64,000 nucleotides of DNA from Nocardia niwae NBRC 108934 = DSM 45340. GTDB taxonomy: Bacteria; Actinomycetota; Actinomycetes; Mycobacteriales; Mycobacteriaceae. Position numbers and translations under genes: made by a program. Under the pieces are notes generated by a model, which ran no database searches, was not told the origin of the DNA, and was given only the letters and a program-made list of their open reading frames with translations. The DNA lies in contig NZ_BDCK01000044.1 in NCBI RefSeq assembly GCF_001613465.1, positions 34,588 through 98,587 of the forward strand. Reading direction: 5' to 3'. Positions 1 to 7,974 of the stretch are shown piece by piece (positions within the stretch are counted from its first letter, which is position 1; each line of letters begins with the position of its first letter).

Positions 1-21
1 TGATCCAGTCGTCGCCCACGG

Positions 22-1263
22 TTACGCCGCCGCACGGTGGCGTCGGTGGCGGGCCGGGCGCCGCACCAGCCAGGTGGACAGACCGGTGACGGCGAGGGCG
101 AGCGGAGTCAGGCCGAAAGCCAGCCAGATCAGCCGCCACCACCCGTTCACCAGCCAGCCGAAGTGGGCGGGTTCGAAGACCTTGGCGTAGAAGGTGTTCG
201 CCAGCGGACGGTCGTGGCTCGCGTCCACCACCTTGATGTCGGAGCCGTCGTAGGCGTTCACATAGACCAGTACGTCGCCGCTGTAGAGCAGGCGGTGCTC
301 GCGCGGGGAATAGGCCCCGGCGACCGCGGCGCGGTAGTAGGGGGCGTTGTTCGTGGGCAGTACGAGGTAGGCGAGCCTGCCCGGGGCGGCTCGGTGCGCG
401 ATCGCACCGGCCTCGCCGATGGAGAGCGGGGCCCGGCCCGCACCGCCCGATCGCGGCAAGAAGGACCTTTCGGTGCGTTCGAGGGTGGTGTTGCCTCCGG
501 TCGCGACGAGCCAGGCGCGTTGCACGGCAGGCCATTCGATGGTGATGCCGGTGATGCCCCACACCAGCAGGAACGGCACGGCGATGATGCCGATGACGTC
601 GTGCAGGTCGCGGTCCCGGGCGAAGCGCCCCTTCCGCAGCCGGACCCGGAACCCATGGCGCAGCCGCGCGAGCGTCGGCCACCAGATCACCGCACCGGAC
701 ACCGCCAGCGATACCAGCAGCAGCCCGAGCGAGCCCACGATCACCGCACCCCACTTGATGTGGACGAACGGCGCCTGGTTCTCCAGAAGCGGGATCGCGC
801 CGGAGTAACGCGGACAGCCGAAGGCGCAGTTGTGCAGATTGGCCAGCCAGCCCAAGAGTCCGTCGGTCAGCTGCACCCGCTGGTTGATCGAGCCGGTGCC
901 GGGATCGACGGAGTAGGCGGCGGTGTACTCGATGTTCCCGATTACGAGCACACCGCCGTCCGTACCGACCCAGCCGACGTCGAAATCGGGATCGGTGGCG
1001 CGAACCAGCGCGACGGCCTGCTCGCCGTCGAGCACCGGCGGCCCGTCGGTGTGCCGATAGAACGAGGCGTGCTGGGCCCGGAACAGTTCGGCGTGATAGA
1101 GCAGGATCGCGCCCGAGGTCGACTGGATCACCAGGACCAGGCCGAGCAGCAACGCCGACCAGCGGTGGATCACGATCAGTCTGCGGCGCACCGGCTTTCG
1201 GGCTCGCTTGCGCGCTCGGACGGTCCGCTTGCCGGGCTCGTGCACCACCGCGAGAGCGTTCAT
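22..1263 (-). CDS. PepSY-associated membrane protein, iron-regulated
   Basis: A 413-residue integral membrane protein of the PepSY_TM family, often linked to iron or siderophore handling; the substrate is not evident. Hydrophobic segments lie at about residues 28-50, 170-195, 225-245 and 375-398, after an Arg/Lys-rich cytoplasmic N-terminus. The stretch between the first two helices is the PepSY-like outer loop. The ATG was chosen because a TAGCCT -10 element ends six bases before it and no Shine-Dalgarno is visible, which suggests a leaderless mRNA. An IdeR-like iron box overlaps the start, so repression by iron is likely. The stop lies just inside the window edge, so the downstream neighbour is unknown. 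Confidence 0.85.
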   Translation of the reverse strand: MNALAVVHEPGKRTVRARKRARKPVRRRLIVIHRWSALLLGLVLVIQSTSGAILLYHAELFRAQHASFYRHTDGPPVLDGEQAVALVRATDPDFDVGWVGTDGGVLVIGNIEYTAAYSVDPGTGSINQRVQLTDGLLGWLANLHNCAFGCPRYSGAIPLLENQAPFVHIKWGAVIVGSLGLLLVSLAVSGAVIWWPTLARLRHGFRVRLRKGRFARDRDLHDVIGIIAVPFLLVWGITGITIEWPAVQRAWLVATGGNTTLERTERSFLPRSGGAGRAPLSIGEAGAIAHRAAPGRLAYLVLPTNNAPYYRAAVAGAYSPREHRLLYSGDVLVYVNAYDGSDIKVVDASHDRPLANTFYAKVFEPAHFGWLVNGWWRLIWLAFGLTPLALAVTGLSTWLVRRPARHRRHRAAA

Positions 1264-1281
1264 AAGGGTAGGCTAACTTAA
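1263..1281 (-). promoter_or_regulatory. IdeR/DtxR iron box
   Basis: The plus strand reads TAAGGGTAGGCTAACTTAA, which matches 16 of 19 positions of the IdeR consensus TTAGGTTAGGCTAACCTAA. It covers the putative -10 (TAGCCT, 1275-1270) and the first base of the PepSY gene, the position expected for a repressor site. Confidence 0.8.
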
Positions 1282-1427
1282 AAAGTCGGCCTTCCCAGCG
1301 CAGGCAGGACGCCCCGTTCAGCATCCGGCATCGCTTGGCGAGCCTCACACCCTCGGGCGCGCCGGTCCGCCCGCTGCCCGGGCACCCGCGCAGGCTCGCC
1401 CTCCTGCTGCGCTGCTGCATCGGACAC

Positions 1428-1760
1428 ATGGCGATCGCCGCCGAGATCGCGCAGATCCACGATCTGATCGGGCTCGCCGACGAGCTCGTCGAACTGGTCG
1501 ACATCATCACCGACTCCGCCGCACACACCGCTGAAAGCGTTGTCACCGTGCACGATTCGGAACAGCGACAAACACATGCCGTCGCGGTGCGATTGCGCAC
1601 CCGCGGCGCCGACGCCACGGTAAACCGGTTGCTCGCCCGCTGGTCCTCGGAAACCGGAATAGACGTCGGGCAACGCGAATTCACCAACGGCCTGCTGCAC
1701 ATCATCCGCTCGTTCCAGCGCGTGGCAGACGCGCTGACATCGATCGATCGCGCGTGCTGA
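1428..1760 (+). CDS. Hypothetical 110-aa helical protein
   Basis: Not recognised. The reading frame has strong third-position GC and encodes a mostly helical, soluble protein with an acidic amphipathic N-terminus (about residues 5-30, ending in DELVELVDII) and a second helical region at the C-terminus. The start is uncertain: the frame is open upstream to a TTG at 1335, and neither start has a clear ribosome site. It converges on the TetR gene and is followed by a hairpin. Confidence 0.5.
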   Translation: MAIAAEIAQIHDLIGLADELVELVDIITDSAAHTAESVVTVHDSEQRQTHAVAVRLRTRGADATVNRLLARWSSETGIDVGQREFTNGLLHIIRSFQRVADALTSIDRAC

Positions 1761-1762
1761 AC

Positions 1763-1779
1763 GCGGGCCCTCGGCCCGC
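1763..1779. terminator. Hairpin between convergent genes
   Basis: A perfect 7-bp stem (GCGGGCC/GGCCCGC) with a CTC loop starts two bases after the stop of the upstream gene and ends ten bases before the stop of the convergent TetR gene. There is no U-tract, as is usual in this group. Confidence 0.55.
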
Positions 1780-1789
1780 TCCCCCGCCG

Positions 1790-2347
1790 TCAGCCACGCA
1801 GCGCGCGGTCCAGCAGCGCCCACGCCTGCCGAGCGGTCTCCTTCTTCGACTGCGCGTCGGTCTTCGACAGCACGGCCGCGAGCATCGCCAGGGCCAGGAC
1901 CACGTCCGCGGTGGTGATGTCCGCACTGATCGTGCCGCGCTGAGCCGGGTCCTCGAGCTTCTCCGCGATGAGGGTGATCAGCCGGCGCGCCACCTCGAAC
2001 AGGCGCATGTCCTCGGTGTTGGTGGGATGGATCATCGCGATGAAGGCCGCCGAGGTGGTGATCTGGTCGACCATGATCGCGAGCAGGTCGTCCACGGTGA
2101 CCGCGGGATCGGCTGCCAGCGCCTCGATACCATCGATGTTCTCCTCGAACACCGCCAGCGCGATGCTCTCCCGGGTCGGGAAGTGCCGGTAGAGCACGCC
2201 CTGCCCGACTCCGGCGGCCCGCGCGATGGAGCTGAACGGCGCGTCGAATCCGCTGTCGGCGAAGACATCTCGCGCCGCCTGGATCAAGGCCGCCCGGTTG
2301 TCGGCCGCCGCCTTCGGCCCCCTGTTCACACGGCGTGGCGAGGTCAT
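1790..2347 (-). CDS. TetR family regulator
   Basis: A 185-residue TetR-family repressor. The N-terminal helix-turn-helix spans about residues 18-62 (ALIQAARDVFADSGFDAPF, then SSIARAAGVGQGVLYRHF), the classic TetR_N pattern; the rest is the ligand-binding helical domain. The open frame continues upstream, but the ATG at 2347 (MTSPRR) gives the usual family length and leaves 122 bp to a strong palindrome that is a likely autoregulatory operator. Target genes cannot be read from the sequence; the divergent neighbour is the decayed LVIVD gene, which may once have been its target. Confidence 0.85.
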   Translation of the reverse strand: MTSPRRVNRGPKAAADNRAALIQAARDVFADSGFDAPFSSIARAAGVGQGVLYRHFPTRESIALAVFEENIDGIEALAADPAVTVDDLLAIMVDQITTSAAFIAMIHPTNTEDMRLFEVARRLITLIAEKLEDPAQRGTISADITTADVVLALAMLAAVLSKTDAQSKKETARQAWALLDRALRG

Positions 2348-2727
2348 TCGGGCCACGTTACCGGACCCGAGCGGGGCCACCGCACACGCCGGAAAGCCCC
2401 CGCGGCGCCCGAAGGTGAGCCGCACCCCATTGACGCGGCGCCGTGACCTCACGCACACTACCAGGTAACCGGACAATAGTGTCCGGCATGGCGATGGGCC
2501 CGATCGGCCCGGCTCGGCGGATAGCACGCCGTCGCGCCACGCCGGATCCGGCGCTCGCTCGACGCCACCACGCCCCACCGGGTCGTTCGGATACACCACG
2601 ACGCTGCCGCCACCCCGACGGCCGCACCAGCGACGCTCGGAACCGACCATCAGCCGTCCGAGCTCGCAGGGGACCGGTAACCGAGCACACGGGAAAGGCG
2701 CCCTCACCGCCGAGGGCCGGTACATCC
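2348..2727. other. Divergent intergenic region
   Basis: About 380 bp between the TetR gene and the remnant LVIVD gene. It holds the 18-bp palindrome at 2469-2486 and, just beside it, a TACC-A-GGTA dyad (2459-2467). No convincing gene was seen. Confidence 0.6.
2469..2486. promoter_or_regulatory. Palindromic operator, likely for the adjacent TetR
   Basis: CCGGACAATAGTGTCCGG has perfect 7-bp arms around a 4-bp centre. Its position upstream of a divergent TetR gene and its GGACA/TGTCC half-sites fit a TetR-family operator. Confidence 0.65.
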
Positions 2728-3560
2728 ATGACTTCGTCCATCACCAGCTGGGTCCGGCGCTCCGGAGCGACCGTCGTCGCCGCAGCGGTTCTCCTGCCCA
2801 TCGGCATCGTGGCCGCCCAACCGGCGCCCGTCCCCTCAGGGCAGATCCAGGAGATCGGCGCCATAGCCCGGACCGGGAACCGATCTGGCGATGCCGTTGC
2901 CGATCACCGCCCATGAGGGCGGGTTCTCGCCCGACGGCAACACCTACTGGAGTTCGGGCGTCGCGCCCGGGCTGGTCAGCGCCATCGACCTCACCGACCC
3001 CGCCGCTCCGCGGGTGGTCTGGCAGGGCCTCCCCGGTCTGTCCATGCACGGCTTCGGGCTCAGTCCCGACGGCGGCCTCCTGTACCTGGCGAACAACATG
3101 GGCGGGCTGATGATCCTGGACGTCAGTGCCGTGCAGCGCCGCGATCCCAGCCCGCAGGTGCGCGAGCTCGCCCACCTCACCTGGACCGATGGCTGGGCCA
3201 GCCAGCACAATATCCCGGTCACCTATGCCGGCAGGCCCTATGTGTTCGCCACCGACGAAGCGGGATCCGGGGGTGTCAAACTCATCGACGTCGCCGACCC
3301 GACGAATCCGCGCATCGTCGAAACCGTCGAACTCGAGATCAACCTGCCCGAGAATCAGGACACCGCAATGGCTTCCGCCGCGGGCGGCTCGCTGTTCGCC
3401 TACGACGCGCACTACTGCGCCGCGGACCGGGCGGCCGACCCGACGGCGCTGGCGTGCAGCTGGACGTCCTCGGGCATCCGTGTCTTCGATGTCCGGGACC
3501 CGTCGGCCATCCGAGAGATCGCCTGCTGCTGGCCCGAGACGCCGCCCCACGCTGACGGTT
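2728..3560 (+). pseudogene. Remnant of an LVIVD-repeat secreted protein
   Basis: The ATG at 2728 opens a clear signal peptide (hydrophobic core VVAAAVLLPIGIVAA, then AQPAP), but this frame stops at about 2916. The rest continues in another frame from about 2870, with ITAHEGGFSPDG, LANNMGGLMILDVS and SSGIRVFDVRDPSAIREIA, the repeat style of LVIVD beta-propeller proteins. Intact relatives are much longer, so an internal deletion with frameshift near 2860-2890 and loss of the C-terminus are inferred. The last recognisable residues lie near 3510, and the frame then runs antisense into the convergent SRPBCC gene. A sequencing error could explain the frameshift but not the missing ends. Confidence 0.75.
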
Positions 3561-4029
3561 ACGACGAAACCGCTTGCTGCTCGGCGAGTCCCGCGAGACG
3601 GTCGAGCGAGGCCGACAGCTTGTCCGCGGTGGTCGCGCGGGCGCGGACCTGGCGCTTCTCGTCGGTGAGCGACGTCCAGTCATAGGTGTGGGTGACCCGG
3701 GTGCGGCCCTCGCCCACCGGCTCCAGCTCCCAGCGCCAGAGGTGGCCGGGCGGCTGCTTGCCGGGCTCCGACGGGCGCCACGCGATGCGGCTGCCCTCGG
3801 CGAACTCCACCACGTGGTTGTCGCGCACGGCTCCGTTGGTCAGGGTGGTGCTGAACACCGCCCCCGCTTGGCGCACCCGCTGCCCCGTCGCGGCCTCGGC
3901 CAGGTTGTCGTTGCCGTCCCAGCGCGGCTGCTCGGCGGGATCGGCGATGAGTTCGAAGATTTCCGCCGGGCCCGCGTTGATCTCGCGGCTGGCGCTGACG
4001 ATACGGGGAACCTCGTTCTGGTCGGTCAC
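3559..4029 (-). CDS. SRPBCC / polyketide cyclase-like protein
   Basis: A 156-residue START/SRPBCC-fold protein, a small ligand-binding helix-grip fold with unknown ligand. The opening strand IVSASREINAGPAEIFELIADP and the later LEPVGEGRTRVTHTYDWT are typical of the family. The GTG start (VTDQNEVP) gives normal family length; the frame is open upstream to 4137, but that part looks non-coding. It converges on the decayed LVIVD gene and is divergent from the SDR gene. Confidence 0.8.
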   Translation of the reverse strand: MTDQNEVPRIVSASREINAGPAEIFELIADPAEQPRWDGNDNLAEAATGQRVRQAGAVFSTTLTNGAVRDNHVVEFAEGSRIAWRPSEPGKQPPGHLWRWELEPVGEGRTRVTHTYDWTSLTDEKRQVRARATTADKLSASLDRLAGLAEQQAVSS

Positions 4030-4196
4030 GTGCCGATCGAAACATCGGGCCGGGAACTGGACAACCCTTCTGCTCGAGACCGGTGAAAATCCCCGCCTAC
4101 GATCCGGGCCGAGTGATCGACGGCCGGTCCCGGCCACGGCGGCGGGACGGTGCGGTATGACTGATCCGACATCCGACCGACGAAAGGGACGCGCTC

Positions 4197-4949
4197 ATGG
4201 GCGAGCGAGTAGCAGTAGTGTCCGGCGCCGCACGAGGGATCGGCGCGGCGATCGCCAAGCGCCTGGCGGCGGACGGGCTTCGTGTCGGTGTGCTCGACCT
4301 GGAGGCGGCGGCCTGCGCCGATACGGTCCGCGCGATCACCGAGGCGGGCGGGCAGGCCGTCGCGCTGGGCGCGGACGTGTCGGACGAGGAGTCGGTCGCC
4401 GCCGCCGTACAGCAGCTGGAGAACGAACTCGGCGCACCGACCGTGGTAGTGAACAATGCCGGCATCCTGCGCGACAACCTGCTGTTCAAGATGAGCGTCG
4501 CGGACTGGGACGCGGTGCTGGGCGTGCACCTGCGCGGCGCTTTCCTGCTCACCCGGGCGGTGCAGAAGTACATGGTCGAGCAGAAGTGGGGTCGGATCGT
4601 GAACATGTCCAGCACCTCCGCGCTCGGCAATCGCGGCCAGGTCAACTACTCGGCGGCGAAGGCAGGCCTGCAAGGCTTCACCAAGACCCTGGCCTTCGAA
4701 CTGGGCAAGTTCGGCGTTACGGCCAATGCCATCGCGCCCGGATTCATCGTCACCGACATGACCGCCGCCACCGCCGAGCGCGTCGGCGTCTCGTTCGAGG
4801 ACTTCCAGAAAGCCGCAGCCACGCAGATTCCCGTGCAGCGCGTGGGAGCTCCGGAGGACATCGCGCACACCGCCTCGTTTCTCGTCAGCGAGGGCGCGGG
4901 CTTCGTATCCGGCCAGGTGATCTACGTGGCGGGCGGTCCGACCAACTGA
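4197..4949 (+). CDS. fabG: FabG-like SDR, 3-oxoacyl-ACP reductase type
   Basis: A 250-residue classical short-chain dehydrogenase/reductase. It has the cofactor motif GAARGIG (about residues 10-16), NNAG (about 87-90), a catalytic Ser in MSSTSALG, YSAAK (Tyr and Lys) and the PGFIVTDM segment. Closest in style to NADPH-dependent 3-oxoacyl-ACP/CoA reductases, but there are many paralogues and the substrate is not shown. The start has a good ribosome site (AAAGGGA). It stands alone, 55 bp before the sugar importer, so the two may be transcribed together. Confidence 0.8.
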   Translation: MGERVAVVSGAARGIGAAIAKRLAADGLRVGVLDLEAAACADTVRAITEAGGQAVALGADVSDEESVAAAVQQLENELGAPTVVVNNAGILRDNLLFKMSVADWDAVLGVHLRGAFLLTRAVQKYMVEQKWGRIVNMSSTSALGNRGQVNYSAAKAGLQGFTKTLAFELGKFGVTANAIAPGFIVTDMTAATAERVGVSFEDFQKAAATQIPVQRVGAPEDIAHTASFLVSEGAGFVSGQVIYVAGGPTN

Positions 4950-5004
4950 CAGCGCAGCCCCGCCCGCCGGGTAGCGGCCGACGGGGACGGTAACGTCGCA
5001 GCAC

Positions 5005-5871
5005 ATGAACCGGCGTGGGGCTCGTCGTAGCGTGACGAGCTATGTTCTGCTGCTGCCGAGCCTCTTCGGCGTCGGCGCGTTCCTGATCGGGCCGATCCTG
5101 GTGGTGGCCTGGCTCAGTCTGCACAGCTGGAACCTGTTGGGACCGGCGGAATTCGTGGGCCTGCGCAACTGGCGCTCGGTGCTCACCGACGCGGCGTTCG
5201 GCCACGCCCTGCTGGTAACGCTCGCGCTGACCGCGATCGTGGTGCCCGCGCAGACCGTGCTGGGCTTCACGGTCGCGGCGCTGCTGGCGCGACGGCGCGG
5301 CGCGACGAGCCTGCGGGTCATGTACGCGCTGCCGTGGATGTGCGCACCGGTGGCGGTCGGTGTGGTGTGGCAGTGGATGTTCGCGCCCACCGGAGGCGCC
5401 GTCAACGCCGTACTCGGCCGCCGCGTCGAGTGGTTGTCGGATCCGGCGCTGGCGCTGCCCTCGGTGGCCGCGGTGAGCGTGTGGGCGAACTTCGGATACG
5501 TGGCGCTGTTCTTCGTGGCAGGGATCCGCGCGATACCGGACGAGATCCTCGACGCGGGAGCGCTGGACGGGGCCACCGGCTGGCGGCGGATCCGCTGGCT
5601 GATCCTGCCGCTGCTGCGTCCCACCATGTTCTTCGTCCTGGTCACCGGCGTGCTGAGCGCGTTCCAGACCTTCGACACCGTGTACGCGCTGACCAAGGGC
5701 GGGCCGGGCGATCGCACGGACGTCCTCGCGATGCGGATTTTCACCGAGGCTTTCGACGCGGCGCGTCCGGGCCGCGCCGCGGTCATGGCGCTCGTGGTGT
5801 TCGCGGTGATGTTCGCGATCACCGTGGCGCAGCACCGCTACTTCCGGAATCGGACCACCTATGAGCTCTGA
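5005..5871 (+). CDS. Sugar ABC transporter permease, MalF/UgpA type
   Basis: A 288-residue inner-membrane permease of carbohydrate uptake transporter-1, with about six transmembrane helices. The EAA loop that contacts the ATPase is visible as DEILDAGALDGATGWRRIRW (about residues 180-200). It overlaps the next permease gene by 11 bp, so translation is probably coupled. The sugar is unknown. Confidence 0.88.
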   Translation: MNRRGARRSVTSYVLLLPSLFGVGAFLIGPILVVAWLSLHSWNLLGPAEFVGLRNWRSVLTDAAFGHALLVTLALTAIVVPAQTVLGFTVAALLARRRGATSLRVMYALPWMCAPVAVGVVWQWMFAPTGGAVNAVLGRRVEWLSDPALALPSVAAVSVWANFGYVALFFVAGIRAIPDEILDAGALDGATGWRRIRWLILPLLRPTMFFVLVTGVLSAFQTFDTVYALTKGGPGDRTDVLAMRIFTEAFDAARPGRAAVMALVVFAVMFAITVAQHRYFRNRTTYEL

Positions 5872-6682
5872 TCGCCTCCGTTCGGCCGCGGCTTACGCGG
5901 TACTCACCGTCGGCGCGCTGCTGACCGTCGCTCCCCTGCTGCTCAGCGCGCTCACCGCGGTCAAGACGCCCGAGCAGTTCGCCACCGGGTCGCCGTTGGC
6001 CCTTCCGCATCCGGCCACCGCGGAGAACTTCCGGACCGTGCTGGACTACGGGTTCGGGCGCGCGGTGCTGGTGACCGCGCTGATGACGCTGCTGGTCACC
6101 GGCGGCCAGCTGGTCACCTCGGTGCTGGCGGCCTACGCGTTCGCCCGCACCGAATTCCCGGGCCGCGACGCGTTGTTCTGGGTGTACCTGGCCACCGTGA
6201 TGGTGCCGCCGATGGTGACGCTCATCCCCCTCTATCTGATGTTCGCGCGCCTGGATCTGCTGAACACGTTCTGGGCGCTGGTGCTGCCGTTCGTGTTCGG
6301 CTCGCCCTACGCGATATTCCTGCTGCGCCAGTACTTCCGGGCGATCCCGCAGGAGTTGATCGGCGCGGCGCGGCTCGACGGCGCGAACACCCTCGACATC
6401 GTCGTACACGTGATGGTGCCGATGAGCAGGCCGGTGCTGGCGACCTTGACGCTCATCACGATCGTCTCGCAGTGGAACAATTTCATGTGGCCGCTGGTCG
6501 CGAGCAGCGGCCGCTCGTGGCAGGTGCTGACCGTGGCGACGGCGAATCTGCAAACCCGGTACAACGCGCAGTGGACGCTGGTGCTGGCGGCCACGACGCT
6601 GGCCATCGCGCCACTGGTGGTGCTGTTCGTGATCTTCCAGCGACAGGTGCTGCGCTCGATCGCGTGGACGGGAGTGAAATGA
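5861..6682 (+). CDS. Sugar ABC transporter permease, MalG/UgpE type
   Basis: A 273-residue partner permease with six predicted helices and the EAA loop ELIGAARLDGANTLDIVVHV (about residues 165-184). Its stop overlaps the start of the substrate-binding protein (ATGA), completing a three-gene operon with no ATPase gene. A shared MsiK-type ATPase encoded elsewhere is the usual solution in actinobacteria. Confidence 0.88.
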   Translation: MSSDRLRSAAAYAVLTVGALLTVAPLLLSALTAVKTPEQFATGSPLALPHPATAENFRTVLDYGFGRAVLVTALMTLLVTGGQLVTSVLAAYAFARTEFPGRDALFWVYLATVMVPPMVTLIPLYLMFARLDLLNTFWALVLPFVFGSPYAIFLLRQYFRAIPQELIGAARLDGANTLDIVVHVMVPMSRPVLATLTLITIVSQWNNFMWPLVASSGRSWQVLTVATANLQTRYNAQWTLVLAATTLAIAPLVVLFVIFQRQVLRSIAWTGVK

Positions 6683-7953
6683 GGACCTCGACACGCGTGG
6701 TGGTCGCCCTCGCGCTCGCCGCGGTGCTGCTGATCGCGGCCGTCTTGTGGCTCGGCCGCGACGGCGACGGGTCCGGCCGCACCGTGCTGGGGCTGCGGAT
6801 CTGGGACGAGAGTCTCGTCCCCGCTTATCGCGCCTCGCTCGCGGAATTCGAACGGGCGAATCCGGACATCGAAGTGCGGATCACGGTGGTGCCGTGGTCG
6901 TCGTATCAGCAGAAGCTGCGGTTGGACGTGGCCGGGGGCACCGCCGAGGATCTGTTCTGGACCAACCTGTACGAGGACTACGCCGACGCCGGACGCTTGA
7001 TCGACATCGGGGCGGCACTCGGCCCCGGGGCGGCGACAGCCTGGGATCCGTCGGCGGTAGCGCAATACACGCGCGGCGGAAAACTCTGGGCCGTGCCGCA
7101 ATTCGTCGATGCCGGGACGGCGGTCTACTACAACCGGGACCTGCTCGCCACCGCGCACGTGGATCCAGGGGAACTGAACGCGCTGCGGTGGAATCCGAAT
7201 GGGGACGACTCGTTCCGACCACTGCTGCGCAGACTGGCGGCGGTCGCCCCGTACGCCTACAACGCGGGCCACGACTTCCAGTCCGTCGAGCTGCCCTATC
7301 TGGGCTCGGCGGGCGGGCGCTTCCAGGACGAGCGCGATCACTTCGCCTTCGACAGCCCGCAGGGCGTGGCGGCGTTCGACTATCTGGTGCGGTTGATCGC
7401 CGAGGGACTCACGCCCTCGGCCGCGGACACCAACACCAATCCCGACTTCGCGAAGAACGCTTTCCTGCAAGGCAAGCTGGCGCTGTTGCAGTCCGGAACG
7501 TTCAATCTCGCGCAGATCTCCGAGCAGGCCCGCTTCGGCTGGGGCGTCGCGTTGCTGCCCGAGGGCCCGGCCGGGCGGGTGAGCACGAACAACGCGATCG
7601 GCGTCGCCGGCAACGCGGCCACCCGGCATCCCGAGGCGGTGCGCCGGATTCTGGCCTGGCTCGGCAGCGGCGCGGGCAATCGCTACCTGGCCGAGGGCGG
7701 CGCCACCGTCCCGGCAGTCGTCGCCGAACAGCAGCGCTATCGCGACTACTGGGCCGGGCGGGGAGTCGACGTCTCGCCCTTCTTCGACGTGCTGCGCGGC
7801 CCGCGCAGCAGCTCCGGTGGCGGGCCGGGGTTCCCGGCCGCGCTGCGCGCCGTCGACCCGATCCTCGCCGAAATGTATCTGGGCCGGATTCCGGTACCGG
7901 AGGCGCTGTCCCGTGCCCGTTCCGCGGCCGAGGAGGCGGTCGCGGAGAACTGA
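6679..7953 (+). CDS. Sugar ABC transporter substrate-binding protein
   Basis: A 424-residue extracellular solute-binding protein, family 1. The N-terminus is one hydrophobic segment (about residues 6-26) with no lipobox cysteine, so it is probably held by an uncleaved signal anchor rather than as a lipoprotein, which is unusual for a Gram-positive-type binding protein. ADLFWTN-like and NTNPDFAKNAFLQGKLALL segments fit the sugar-binding fold. The ATG at 6679 overlaps the permease stop (ATGA) and is preferred over in-frame starts inside the permease gene. Confidence 0.87.
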   Translation: MRTSTRVVVALALAAVLLIAAVLWLGRDGDGSGRTVLGLRIWDESLVPAYRASLAEFERANPDIEVRITVVPWSSYQQKLRLDVAGGTAEDLFWTNLYEDYADAGRLIDIGAALGPGAATAWDPSAVAQYTRGGKLWAVPQFVDAGTAVYYNRDLLATAHVDPGELNALRWNPNGDDSFRPLLRRLAAVAPYAYNAGHDFQSVELPYLGSAGGRFQDERDHFAFDSPQGVAAFDYLVRLIAEGLTPSAADTNTNPDFAKNAFLQGKLALLQSGTFNLAQISEQARFGWGVALLPEGPAGRVSTNNAIGVAGNAATRHPEAVRRILAWLGSGAGNRYLAEGGATVPAVVAEQQRYRDYWAGRGVDVSPFFDVLRGPRSSSGGGPGFPAALRAVDPILAEMYLGRIPVPEALSRARSAAEEAVAEN

Positions 7954-7974
7954 GCGGTGCGGCGCGCCATCGGA

